Part shown: piece by piece, positions 23,263-33,959 of the stretch
Layout of the letters: every line of letters starts with the position of its first letter
How positions within the stretch are numbered: the stretch's first letter is position 1
Source of the DNA: Ligustrum vulgare
Lineage: Eukaryota > Streptophyta > Magnoliopsida > Lamiales > Oleaceae
Assembly: GCA_963555705.1 (NCBI GenBank)
Contig: OY743172.1
Coordinates: forward strand, 66,980,602 to 67,044,601
Direction: 5' to 3'
Length of the DNA stretch: 64,000 bases
Translations under genes and position numbers: made by a program
Notes under the pieces: model-generated
Seen by the model: only the letters and a program-made list of their open reading frames with translations
What the model was told of the DNA's origin: nothing
Database searches by the model: none

Positions 23263-24070
23263 ATGGCCGAGTCTTCAAGCTCTTTAGATGATCATCGTAC
23301 TGCCCAAACAAAAAGGACAAGAGGGCCAACTATTTGCAAGAAAATGAAGAAGGCGGCACAGGAAGCGAAGTTCATTGAGTTCGATGAGCTTAATTGGACT
23401 AGGCAAGAACTTTAAAGCTTTTGTAGGGTCTTTGGTCCGTATTCACGTTGACATAAACATCAGTGATTGGCACAAAGTTGATCAAGACCTGAAGGACATG
23501 ATGTGGGAAGAAATAAAGGTAATATCACTTCATACATAGTGAATTGATAAGTGATCGTAATTTTTTTTATAACATCGCATATTATCCTTATCTTTTAGAA
23601 GGAGTTCAACATCCCTGATGACAGTCCAAAACAAGCTGTTTTGAGAGTTACAGGGATGAGGTGGAAAGATTTCAAAACGCGATTGGTTCATGATTTCATT
23701 ACACATGAATATTGGAAATATAAATCTCCTACGCAACTTTATGATTTCATAACTGAAGCAATGGAAGTTGTTCAAGAAACAACGCCATACAGAGAAATTT
23801 AAGTTATAGTTAAATGTTAGAATGTGATTTATTGAGTTGAACCCTAAAAACATGTAAGAATGTGATTTTTTTTAGGCAATAAATAATAAGGCCATGGAAA
23901 GTCAATTGCGAAATGAGCATCCCCATTATTTGGCCTAAGCTAGTTATGCGGGGATGAAACCACAGTGGCTAGTAAGTGATCCACTATATATGATATGTAA
24001 TTTATGTTTATTTGTTTACTTTGTAGAAAATATCCCAAAAGACGAAGAATGAAGCAAACAATGCGAAAAT
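23263..24070 (+). pseudogene. CACTA TNPA-like protein (partial)
   Basis: The start MAESSSSLDDHRTAQTKRTR at 23263 follows an intron-like pyrimidine stretch with a GCAG acceptor. Exon-like pieces follow: KAFVGSLVRIHVD, then FNIPDDSPKQAVL with MRWKDFKTRLVHDFI and SPTQLYDFI, then a last piece with KTKNEANNAKMH at about 24030-24070. This order fits the plant transposase family that binds sub-terminal repeats. Exon ends are approximate. The C-terminal part is replaced by LTR-like sequence. Confidence 0.65.
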
Positions 24071-24089
24071 GCACATTTGGATGTTAATT

Positions 24090-25535
24090 GAAGCTAAAAT
24101 GAACAATTGATAAGTTTGTGATGTCAACCGGAAATATGCAATGTGTCAAAGTAAAGGAATAAGAAGTTGGAGGATTCAATTGAAGGAATTGAGAGTTGAA
24201 ACGAGCGAATTGAGAAGATTCCAAAGTATGGGGACTATATTATTGTAATTGTAAGTTGATGGACTGAAGAGCAGATTAACATGAGGGACCAACTTGCAAA
24301 TATCTTATGATTGATTTGGATAATAAGAAGATACTTTTAGGATTTTTAGGAGTCAATTGGATGCAAGTAGAAGTCAAAAAGGAATGGAATATGATAAGAA
24401 TATTACCATAAAATTGATTCCAATCCTAGAAGATTCTGGACTGAATTCTAGTTGGACTTTGAGACCTAAGTTTGGGCAAGTAAACGTTCGAATTAGGAAA
24501 CTTCTGTTTCAGGAAGAATTGTAGACCTTTAAGTTATCTTTCTAAATCACTTTGAATCACATTAATAGAATAAGGGAATAGAAAGATATGGGACCAAAAA
24601 ATACTCGCACACAGGTTTGACAATTTGCTTTCCGTTTAGGTCTCTTCTCCAACTGTAAATACAACTTCTTGGTACAAAAATCAGAACCTTTGCCTCACCT
24701 AAGAACATAATTTTGGGATTTCAACGTCAAATTCTTTGGAGATCGAAGCATCGCAAAGGGACGTGAATTGAAGATAATTGAAGAATCGATACTTGGTGCA
24801 AGCGTTTCTTTCTTTATATTATTTTCAATGAACGTTTATTTTTATTGTTCTTGTTTTTTATTAATGATGTGTAACTAAACTCCATATTGGGATGAAGGAT
24901 GTAGCCTAGTTTTATTATTTTAATTCCAATTTTCGTGTTTTAATGATTTTGTTGCATGTATTGATTTATTATTGTGTTTAATGCGTGAATGAACTGGTCA
25001 CTTATTCATGATTTAATGTGCTATTTTCATAATTCGAGAGGTGAGCTACCATAGATCTAGGTAATAAATCCGGTAATTGAACAAGAGATAGGGGTATACT
25101 TTTGTTGTTATTGCGGTCGCGTGTGAATTCTTGTATGTTATGCATCTAGATAAGGAATATTCGGACATTCTGTAGAGATACATGGTTGACTTATTTAGAT
25201 AGAATTAATTTAAACTCAAGAAAGGAATTTCAATGTACATTAGTGAATTCGACCGAGTGCATATTTAGGAAATAAAATTGTAATTGGAGTTTAATTTAAT
25301 TGGTTATGTGAAATTGTGAATCCCAACTACTTTACAATCATTTTTAAAAACAAAAACAAATTTAGCAATTTTAATTCTTTAATTGATTTTCTTACTTTTA
25401 GATTTCAAACATTAACACAAATTCATCTGTTCAAATAAGGTCTAGAACTAAAATATTCCGATACTTAATAGCAGTCTCTGTGGGACGGTAATCCAGACTC
25501 TTAGGTCCATTTTATTACTTCTCACGACCCGTACA
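24090..25535 (+). mobile_element. LTR-like segment, possibly a solo LTR, ending CACTA-2
   Basis: Non-coding DNA with the look of a long plant LTR: a 3' part around 25475 (gtctctgtgggacgg followed by a pyrimidine-rich tail and caattgcggggatatc), like that near 53.4 kb. The left flank is CACTA TNPA sequence and the right flank resumes antisense MULE sequence. No TG...CA pair with a matching duplication was found, so limits and family are uncertain. Confidence 0.45.
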
Positions 25536-25539
25536 ATTG

Positions 25540-27080
25540 CGGGGATATCTTGCATAGCGAGATATCAGTGAACAATTAGAAAATGGAGACTGTAAAGTCT
25601 TTGATGGCTTCGATGCCCTTTTCACAAGAAGACCAAATAAACCATGAGTAGGATTAGATTCTTGAGTTACACAATAAAAATGTTTAGGGACGATCATATT
25701 TGGACAAATTATTTTTATTCAAGCAAATCCTTATCCACAGAACCTTTAGTTACACATTGTCCAAATTCATACAAGGTTTTGAAAAGCATAACAATCCACC
25801 GCACGTTCAGTCATAACTTGAGTTCACTTGACTTCAGAATAGATGCTAAGATCTCAAAAACCTACTCCTGCATTTCATCAGCTTTCAACTTTACATCAGC
25901 ACTCCTTGCAGGTGTTAGAGTGCAAAAACGAAGGTCAAATGAATGTGTTGGAATTATGTATAAATCTTCGTCATCATTTAAAGGATCAGATTTCATGGGA
26001 GCCTTCCCTTTTTTGTCTATGTCTTCATCCACCTTCATCCCGTCATTCTATAACAAAAACAGTGAAACAAATCAGGTCAAATTTTGTAAATCTGGTCACA
26101 TTTTTTTACATATAGTCACAATTTCCCAAATTCATAAATTTTTTTTGTAAATCACATTTAATCAAAACTCACCTCAGTTTGGTCGACTTCAATTGACTTC
26201 AGAACGTTTGAGGGACCTGATTGCATAGAAGCCTTCTCTTTGTTGTCTATATCTTCATCCACATTTGTTCCTTCATTCTGAACAAACTCTTCAATGATCT
26301 GTTTCTATTCAGCATTGAATTTCATCACAAAAATCAGGATCACACTTTTGATGCAACTAGTTGTGATTTTACCAGGAAACCACTTGCTTGGCTTTATTAG
26401 GATTTTCAAGTCCTGCAAATTATACTGTGATATTAATGACTATTTGCTTCAAAGAATGTATGTGTGACTGTTACCACGAATAATGATAATTGTGACTCCA
26501 AAGCATCAAGTCACATTTAGACAAAAAATAGGTCAAATTTGGCCAAAACAAAATACACGTGCAAGTCACATTATCCCAAAATTGGTCACAATTAGTTAAA
26601 ATAAATGTCACAGCTAAATGAAATAAGGTCACACAATCCATTAATTTCATACACAACACTAAAACACTTGATAGAAACAATAAAAGTCACACAAAGTTGA
26701 AGTCAGGTCACACGAATAATTATTAGTTCACATTATCCCTAAATAGGTCACATTTCAAGACAAATCAGGTCACAGATAATAGAAATCGGGACACACAAAT
26801 CAGTTTACTTCATAATAGGAATTTTGCCTTCCTCATGGACCTTCCTTCACTCACTAAAAGACTTGAAATGATATTTGCGTAGAAAATGAAATGTTCAAGA
26901 TAGGTTTTTAACCTTCACCATCAACCTCCCTTCGGTAGTAGACATTTTAACCCTCTTGCGTGTAGATGACCCTCCAGCACTGAACTTCATCTTTCCTTTA
27001 TCTTCTTCTCCTTCTTTGTTCTTAACCTCAACGATACAGGGTTCTCTTTCCCTTATCTTCTTCTTTGTTCTTAACCTCTA
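25540..27080 (-). pseudogene. 5' exons of the antisense MULE gene
   Basis: Reading leftwards from about 27080: an N-terminal acidic/basic exon (EVKNKEG, KMKFSAGGSSTRKRVKMS), then exons with a repeated motif, VDEDIDNKEKASMQSGPSN (about 26190-26270) and VDEDIDKKGKAPMKSDPLND (about 25985-26040), then LYIIPTHSFDLRF and a stop-containing stretch ending in SKPSKTLQSPFSNCS near 25560. TCTCGCTATG follows, then LTR-like DNA. Introns contain repeated aggtcaca. Several stops (at 25866 and further along) mark it as dead. It is read as the front of the gene whose tail is at 18330-18829; continuity across the inserts is inferred. The plus-strand open frame at 25644-26150 is its antisense shadow. Confidence 0.5.
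26080..26790 (-). repeat. Antisense TGTGACC array in introns of the second MULE gene
   Basis: On the plus strand this stretch holds more than a dozen ggtcaca/agtcaca words, so the minus strand, the coding strand of the gene here, reads tgtgacc. It mirrors the plus-strand array at 17650-18180 and those in the tandem units. Confidence 0.6.
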
Positions 27081-27286
27081 CACTATGGGTTATAATCATT
27101 TTGACTGAAAAAAATGCGGTGTTGAAGAAACGAAAATGGCGAAGGTGAAGAAAATGTGCTGGGTTAAACGATTATAAAAGAAAAGAAAAAGACAAGGATA
27201 GCGGAGATAATAACGGGCAATGGTGACCATGGAGGAAATGGAGTTGATCGTGCATTTAAGATATCGAAGACCAAAGAAAGAGACAT

Positions 27287-27289
<3 letters not shown>

Positions 27290-27363
<74 letters not shown>
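27290..27363. repeat. (GA)n microsatellite
   Basis: About 37 GA dinucleotides in an almost perfect run. The antisense Ser-Leu open frame across it is an artefact. Confidence 0.97.
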
Positions 27364-27367
<4 letters not shown>

Positions 27368-27379
27368 ACATTTGGTTAT

Positions 27380-28400
27380 ATAATTATAAAATCAAAATCA
27401 TGTTTGTAATTTTTAATTATGTTTAATTTAATTAATTCATTAATTAAATCCTAAAATGTAAAAAACTGTTTAGCGCCCCAAGTTTTTGAATTGTAATATT
27501 GAAATATAAGTTTGTGTGTAATTTTCACATGTTAAAATGCCAACTTGAGGGCCCGAATCCCTAGAACCACCCACCCTTGTTAGTGGGGCGGGTGTGTATG
27601 TTATTTTGCCAACTCATGGACATTATAACATGCTCACTTTATAACTCTAATCGCAAATCTTGAAGCTATGACTTGTACTCCATTTGTTAGAGTTTGCATT
27701 TCATTTGTATCGTGTTGCGCATATCATGGAATTTCCATTCATGTGGGGGATTATTGCGTCGTTTTGAAGAGTTGCATGATTTGGTTCTACACTACTTCGT
27801 CCACAACCCTTCATCATTTATAAGTAGAACTCTTGGGATGTCCTATTCCTTACACCAATGATATGTAAACATAATATCATTATCTTCTCTTTTCATATAC
27901 AAAATTCTTGCATTCTTGTTGCATAATTTTGGTTCTTTTCTTTCATTTTCGTTTTAGAATACAAAGCCATATTTTAGTTTGTTGTGCCTGTGATTTGGAG
28001 TACTACAAATACAAGTGGTATTCGTTGTATCTTAGAAATTGATTGTCATAAATCATATGTACCGTTATGAGGCAAATTTAACTTAAGGACAAATGTTCAC
28101 TACTTGTCTTGATTTTGGATCTTCTTTTCTTGTTTCTTTATCATTATTCTGTTCAATTTTCGACATGAATTTACATATAATTATTCTATTTTTTTTTATT
28201 TACTAAACACAAAATATTCCAACAAATATTTGCTAAACCTATATTAAAGGCATGCTAATTCTTCCGCGCTAATTCCAATAGCGTGGATAGTGAAACTTCT
28301 TAGCATGAAAAATGATGCTACTTCGAAATTTCAGAAGTCAACTTTTCACACCTTGATCTTCCGAAGAATATTTGGGTCTTATATAATTTTCAACCTTTTT
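27380..28400 (+). other. Gene-free interval with probable copia 3'-end remnant
   Basis: The segment at about 27732-27750 (ttcatgtgggggat) resembles the purine tract before a copia 3' LTR, as at 1510-1522, and the following 500 bp has LTR-like composition (for example gtggtattcgttgtatctta near 28015). No paired LTR, coding sequence or TSD supports it. The interval also serves as the upstream region of the DUF569 gene at 28607. Confidence 0.35.
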
Positions 28401-28606
28401 GCTATCTTTCGTGTGTTCGAAGGTACAGAAGTGTCTGAATCTTTTCTGATCAACGTATAAACTCCTCCAAATAATCTCATCTGACTCTCGCAAATACTCT
28501 TTTTTTCACCCTCTTCATCCCTCCCTATTTCATTGCTCGAGAAGAATCCTCTTTTCGACTTTATATTCCCACTTGGGTCGGGATTTTGATATTCCTTGCA
28601 ATATTT

Positions 28607-29230
28607 ATGGATTTCTTCAGAGAGTCCAAGGCTGTTAGAATCAGAAGCCACTTGAACAAATACCTAGTAGCCGATGATGATCAGGTATCCACTCGGCAGA
28701 GTAGAAATGGTGCAGCACGAAAAGCCCGGTGGCTAGTCGAGCAAGTCGACAGCAACCCCCACATCGTCCGGCTGAAAAGCTGCCATGGCCGGTACCTCAC
28801 CGCCTCGGACGAGGCCTTCCTATTAGGCATGACAGGTAGCAAAGTCCTCCAAACCCTGCCGGAAAACATGAAGGACTTGAAAATTGAATGGCAGCCTATA
28901 AGGGATGGTTTTCAAGTGAGGCTAATGGCCTTCGGAGGCACATATTTACGTGCAAACGGAGGCACGCCTCCTTGGCGGAATTCGATTACACGTGATAGTC
29001 CTTATACTTCTTCTACACATAATTGGATTTTATGGGATGTAGAGGCCATTGAAATTCCAGACAATGAGTCCTTGACACATTATTTATCGATGGTTTCGAG
29101 TTTTTCGTCGATTTCAGATGAACTTTCAGGGTTGGAGCTTGGGTCACCGGAATCTATTCACTCCGGTTATTCTCCCTCCCCTAGATTGCTTTGCACTCTT
29201 GTTACTCTCCCTCCCCCAGATTATCTATGA
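28607..29230 (+). CDS. DUF569 (actin-cross-linking/fascin-like) protein, short form
   Basis: 207 aa, single exon. ATG at 28607 (MDFFRESKAVRIRSH) is preferred over the in-frame ATG at 28586 because family members begin MD/MEFF or MDLF. The DUF569 beta-trefoil landmarks are in order: VRIRSHLNKYLVADDD (about 10-25), HIVRLKSCHGRYLTASD (about 52-68), FLLGMTGSKVLQTLP (about 71-85), YLRANGGTPPWRNSITRD (about 113-130) and HNWILWDVEAIEI (about 137-149), then a Ser-rich tail. Compared with the paralogue at 42410 it lacks the intron before YLRANGG and the C-terminal conserved domain. A donor-like AAG/GTACGT lies 6 bp after the stop, so the annotated end could hide a lost 3' exon. The family is thought to bind actin by analogy with fascin; no direct function is known. 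No membrane segment or signal peptide. Confidence 0.8.
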   Translation: MDFFRESKAVRIRSHLNKYLVADDDQVSTRQSRNGAARKARWLVEQVDSNPHIVRLKSCHGRYLTASDEAFLLGMTGSKVLQTLPENMKDLKIEWQPIRDGFQVRLMAFGGTYLRANGGTPPWRNSITRDSPYTSSTHNWILWDVEAIEIPDNESLTHYLSMVSSFSSISDELSGLELGSPESIHSGYSPSPRLLCTLVTLPPPDYL

Positions 29231-29712
29231 AGAAGGTACGTTTTCGTCTAGTAATTTATTAACATTATACTAGTTTATTTTTTCTATTATTTAAGGTTTA
29301 AGGTGTCGAGCAATTGTTTTATAATCATAATTTGTATCGTCTATATATTTGGGGAAGAATTAACGGTTGTTTCATCACATGATGAGTAAGGTTAGAAAAG
29401 TCAAATTTATTTATGTCAATTTTATATGGTTCCACCAAAAAGTTTTCTTCTTATTTTTCAATGATATTTTGAAAAATAATAATCTTATTATTATTATAAA
29501 GGAGGATAGTAGCAAATATTTCCCTCCAAAATGTTCCCCCAAAATGCTGATTCGAAAAATCTATCTATTTAATATAATAATAGGAGAAGTGATTGTCAAA
29601 TATTTCCCCCCCAAGTTTTCCCGCCTAAAATTTTCAGCTCTAATATTTAAAAAAAAGAAACTTTTTTAATTCAAATTTCAAACAAAAGCTTCTTTAAAAG
29701 CTTCTTTAAAAA
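29231..29712. other. AT-rich 3' flank of the first DUF569 gene
   Basis: Non-coding. A second Helitron-start-like sequence (tctatctatttaatataata at about 29561) suggests an older truncated Helitron end here. Short direct repeats (aaagcttctttaaa) lie just before the Helitron start. Confidence 0.4.
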
Positions 29713-29939
29713 TCTTTCTATTATATAATAGTAGAAGAGTGTTGACAAAAAATCCAGCTTGAACTTTTCATCAATTCATTAGTATTAAAAAAAAAATTAT
29801 ATATTTACATATAATTTTTCAGATTCCCGTCCCAAGTTTGCTTTCAAATTTCAAAATTTTAAATTAATCAGCATTAATTGTGCTGTGAACATTTCAGACC
29901 AATTCCAGTCGACTAAAAAGCACTTTTTTGAAAAATCAA

Positions 29940-30180
29940 CTTTTAAAAACAAATCTTTCTCTCTCTCATTTCAGTAACTAGAGAGGAACCAGAGAGGAAG
30001 AGAGCGAGAGGGATGGGCGACGGAGCTCCCTCCTCCGATCCACACCGTCGGTCGAGACGCCGGCATTAGCGCCACCATCGCGAGGTGGAATTTGGGGCGA
30101 GTTTGGGTGCGAAACCAAATGCAACCGTGACTTTGGTTTATTTCACTCCGTTCAGCCAAGATACCACAACAATGGGTAAA
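29940..30180 (+). pseudogene. Exon-like GC-richer segment in the Helitron (unidentified capture)
   Basis: A local rise in GC with an agagaggaac...gcgacggagctccctcctcc stretch looks like the 5' untranslated region or first exon of a captured gene, ahead of AT-rich intron-like DNA. No domain is recognisable in any frame. Confidence 0.3.
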
Positions 30181-32190
30181 CCATTTTTCTCTCTTCCTCT
30201 CTCACTAGAAATTATTGATCAATTCATGAGTTATGCATATGCACTTTCTATGCAGTAACAAAAGAAAAGGTCGAACTTCTGACCATTTTCAAAATCGCCG
30301 ACATCTGGCCGGTCAACTGCTGAAGGAAGGCCACCAATAGAACCGCGGCATCAAGGTCAAGACTCGACCTGATCTTGGTCTGGTTTCTGTGACTGGACGG
30401 TGAGAATCGGCCGCAAACTCTTAAAGGTGAAGATTAATTTTTCTTGAAGTTTTTGAAGTCTTCGATTTTGGGTTATTGGAGCTGGAGGGTTAGGTTCACC
30501 TGCTCTGATGTTATCTTGCATCGTACGGTGTGGTAAATATTTGTAAGGTGTTTTTTTCATTATTTTTGTTCTTCTGGAGTGGATAATCAATTGTTCCATG
30601 TCTGGGGGCAATACATAAAACTCGATCACTCAGGTACCGTTTCTATCTATTATTCGATTTTATTTTATGCTACCATAAATTTCATAGTTTTTTTTTTTTT
30701 TTTTATCATTCATATCTGTGTTGATTTTAGCAGATTTTCATGTTTATGCTACCTTGATTTTCATGTTTATGCTACCGTTTCTGTTTTATTTATTTATTTA
30801 TTTTTTAATTTGAATGAAAACTTAGTAAGTGTCGAGTTTTATTCGTCGATTTCAGTGCCATTATCATCGCAAGCTTCTTAATCATGGTAAATCATCTTAA
30901 TCTCATATGCCTCTACTGATTGATACTTTTTATTATGTTTTGTAGATATACCTTGACATATCTGCAAGTTATGGTGTTCAACCAATTTCTCTTGCAGTAG
31001 GTATATCCTAATCTATCTTCCTGTTGCTCACGTGTTGCCTTCACCAATTCATTTGTGACTTCTCAAGCTCAATACAGCCTGTGCTCTCCACATTTACAGA
31101 GGTATTGTTCATCAAAGTTTTTTGCAACTTTGAGTTTCGATTTCTTTTGAAATTTTTTATGGAAGAACATTGGTGGATCTGAAGGAAAGGCCATTGGAAT
31201 TGACGGATTTTGAACCTTTGCTCCTGCAGGGGATATATATATGGAATTTATTATTACATTTGAAGTTGTTGTAGCAGCCCCAAGGAAGACTCTTAAGCTT
31301 TGGTTGCTGAAGTTACTTAGTTGATTCGGTCTTCATGAATTGCTTGCATGACGGGAATGGTAAATTCAAAGTGAAAACCATGCAGGATATCTTTGTTAGT
31401 CTTACATTCTTATGTTCACGCATTTTTTTTTCAGTTAGTCTGAATATTTTGCAGTTCATACAAAGATTAGTAATTTGTTCATCTATTTCTTTTCAACTTT
31501 TCTTTTGAATAGGTGGAAGTCTATACAGATCTGCAAAAGGAGTCACTGAAGAGTCATACATTGACAATTGGTAAGCTTATCATTCTTTCCTATGCTCTCT
31601 TTTTCTTTTTGCCTTTTTGACACATGATAAGAGTAATTGTGAATGTGTCTACCTTATGCTACTATCCTATCACGAGGTTGATTGTTGCAGATGTTTTTGT
31701 TATTGCTTTCTGATCTTTATTTCATATTCTCATGAAGTTGTTTACCAATGTGTTTAGTATACTCATTGTGTTTGAGGTTACATGTCAAGCATTCTTTCCC
31801 TGGTATTATTCTTCTCCTGACACTTTCTTTTGTGCAGGTTTACATTCTATTGGTGCACCCTGGTAATATGTTGATTCTCGAACTATCTTTGCATTCTTGA
31901 GCTTTATTTACTATCAGTATCATTTATTCCTTTTTATTACCTGAACAAATTGAAAGTTGAGTTATAGTTGGCTTTTACTCTTTCTCAAAAATAGATGAAA
32001 ATTGCACCAACCAATAATCATAATTTTCTCATTCAGGGTAGACTACTTAAAAAAAATTTAATCCTGTGTTTTCATAAATAACTTCCGCTTGTGACTGTAA
32101 TACATAGAAGTTTTTGTTGTGAGATATTTAAGCTTTTAACCTGTCTAACTAGACATACATCTAGATGCTGATATAACATTTTCTTCTTAG

Positions 32191-32380
32191 GTGATTGATA
32201 AGACTTTGCTTAAGGAAGTCATGAGTAATAAAGATGCCAGGTGTTAAGGATGATGTGTATATATATGTGGTCCTTGAATATGGTCAGATTGATTTAGCTC
32301 ACATGATGTCCCAGAAATGGAAGGAACTTGATAGTTCTAATTTAATGATAAATGAGAACTTGCTCCAATTTTATTGGCAG
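32191..32380 (+). pseudogene. Captured MPS1/TTK-type protein kinase exon, frameshifted
   Basis: The 190-bp exon is bounded by TTCTTCTTAG and CAG/GTTCTT. Its first part encodes [17 protein letters not shown]. One extra base at about 32242 then shifts the frame, after which the second part reads [20 protein letters not shown] and ends LLQFYWQ. The EYGxIDLAHMLSQKWKE block is distinctive of plant MPS1 (monopolar spindle 1) kinases, which act in the spindle checkpoint and in meiosis. It is the hinge/alpha-D region; the catalytic loop would be in a later exon that was not found. The frameshift and missing exons make it non-functional, and it lies within a Helitron. The MPS1 reading is from memory of the family and needs a search to confirm. 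Confidence 0.7.
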
Positions 32381-32400
32381 GTTCTTCACTAAATCCTTAT

Positions 32401-32640
32401 TTTATTGAGCACATTTTTACCGCTATATATAGCTTGACAAACTTTCTAATGATCATTGCCAAAATGGGGTATTTTTTCTTTGCTTGAAGAGATTCTCGAA
32501 CCTTCTGATGATCATTGCCAAAATGGGGTATTTTATTGAGCACATTTTTACCGCTATAGCTTGACAAACTTTCTGATGATCATTGCCAAAATGGGGTATT
32601 TTTTCTTTGCTTGAAGAGATTCTCGAACCTTCAGATTGAA
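32401..32640. repeat. 131-bp tandem duplication inside the Helitron
   Basis: The segment beginning tttattgagcacatttttac at 32401 recurs from 32532, including gatcattgccaaaatgggg and ttctttgcttgaagagattc. The copies differ by a 4-bp indel and isolated substitutions. Confidence 0.9.
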
Positions 32641-33959
32641 TTTAATTTTGTGATATTTAACTTAATCACTTGATTTGTTCATTATTTTTACATACATTGA
32701 TTTTTTTTTCTTAATTGTGGGCTAAAAAAATCTTTATCAAAGGAGATTTATCTTAAAACTCAACCAAAGTCCTCTTTTTCCTTACACGTTTGGCTATATA
32801 ATGATTTATAATACAATTGAATCCCATTGAGCCTATATAATTGCAAGATTGCTTCTTTTTTGTGTTTGATGGACAACAGAAAAGATTAAATAGATACATT
32901 CTTAAAAAAAATTTACATATGTGGTTGTATGTATGTGGGTATATCATATGTCATAAAATCAACGTACTTCAAATATAAGTTCAAATGCTGATTTTTCAGA
33001 TCATATTTAGTTCGAATGAGCCTGTTAAATAGCTTTAAGTTGAACAGAACTTTGATTGTTTATTTTACTGGACATAGAGTTGGATGATTAACTAGAATAA
33101 GCTCCCGTATTCACTGGACAAAAAGTAAAGCTAAATGATGGGTTCCAGACAGTTCTATCTTACAGTTCTATCTTATGTACTCTGGAAATGATTTTGCTTT
33201 AAAATCATACTTCATATTAATATGATATGCTTCTGTTTATCTCTTAAACGGGGTGTGCTTTTTTCAATTTTGCTATTTTGAAAAAATATTATGAATCACC
33301 ATTTGTTTGCTTCCGGTGGAAGGTACAGATGAGTTGGACAAAGCATGGATGAAATGTTGTCTTTAAGTGAGAATATGCTTTATCCCTTCCACTAAAATAA
33401 GATTAACAAGTAATATGAGTTTTCTTTTATTTCTTTTCTTTTTACTATAATTAGCAATAATGAAATACTTAAACGATACAAATACCACTGACAAACAAGA
33501 AGTCAAGAACTTAGAGTAATAGCATAAATATTGAAGAATCATTGAAGTACGTAATAGTTATTATGTTGAACAATAGTAGTGATTTATTTTAAATATTTAA
33601 TTTTTAAAACTTTGCATATTTAAATATGAACATACCATTGCAACTTATTTTACATGAGCAAATATGGAGTAATTGTTCATTTTTTTTTAATTTGATGAGT
33701 CGAAGTAAGTTAACTCTAATTCGTGTTCAGGATTTAGTTTTGTTTATGCCAAACTAAATGTGGGTAGTTAGTCATGAATTTGACTCTTTCGAATATCTTA
33801 GGATGTTTGAAATTGCGGACTTCTTCTACATGGACAGAGATGGGCCGTGCTATTTGTTAACGATGTTAAAAATGATTTATATATTGATCAATATGTAATG
33901 AATCTTAGCAGATTATTTTGGAAGTTTCAGTCTCTCGGCCTCAAAATAAGTGGATGTAA

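Larger units (their letters stand above)
18830..24090 (+). mobile_element. CACTA-2: decayed autonomous-type CACTA element, right end missing
   Basis: The left end is CACTAGAATACACGTCGG, preceded by TGT (the probable 3-bp duplication). Sub-terminal gcgtcggttcc/aagaaccgacgcc repeats follow, then TNP2-type (19844-23092) and TNPA-type (23263-24070) genes on the same strand. The TNPA sequence stops being recognisable near 24090, where LTR-like DNA begins, and no CTAGTG terminus with a TGT duplication was seen afterwards. The right end was therefore lost, probably with the LTR insertion or a deletion. The element interrupts the antisense MULE gene. Confidence 0.8.
11350..27080. mobile_element. Decayed autonomous-type MULE with converging transposase and putative Ulp1-type genes, heavily nested
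   Basis: The + strand carries mudrA-type pieces: a CCHC-like N-terminal module in three copies, a pre-catalytic region at 14556-14816 and catalytic-region sequence at 17230-17645. The - strand carries exons from about 27080 to 25540 and again at 18829-18330, converging on the transposase; this layout and the Cys-protease-like tail suggest a Ulp1-carrying (Kaonashi-like) MULE. Insertions inside are a Ty3 element (14817-17224), CACTA-2 (from 18830) and LTR-like DNA (about 24.1-25.5 kb). All genes have stops and frameshifts. No terminal inverted repeat or TSD was found, so both limits are approximate. MULE identity is strong from the transposase; the Ulp1 label for the antisense gene is less certain. 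Confidence 0.65.

Noticed and set aside
25644..26150. 168-codon open frame on the plus strand as a gene
   Set aside because: It is antisense to the better-supported exons of the MULE gene and has no recognisable domain.
27096..27371. Minus-strand Ser-Leu-rich protein
   Set aside because: Produced by the (GA)n microsatellite.
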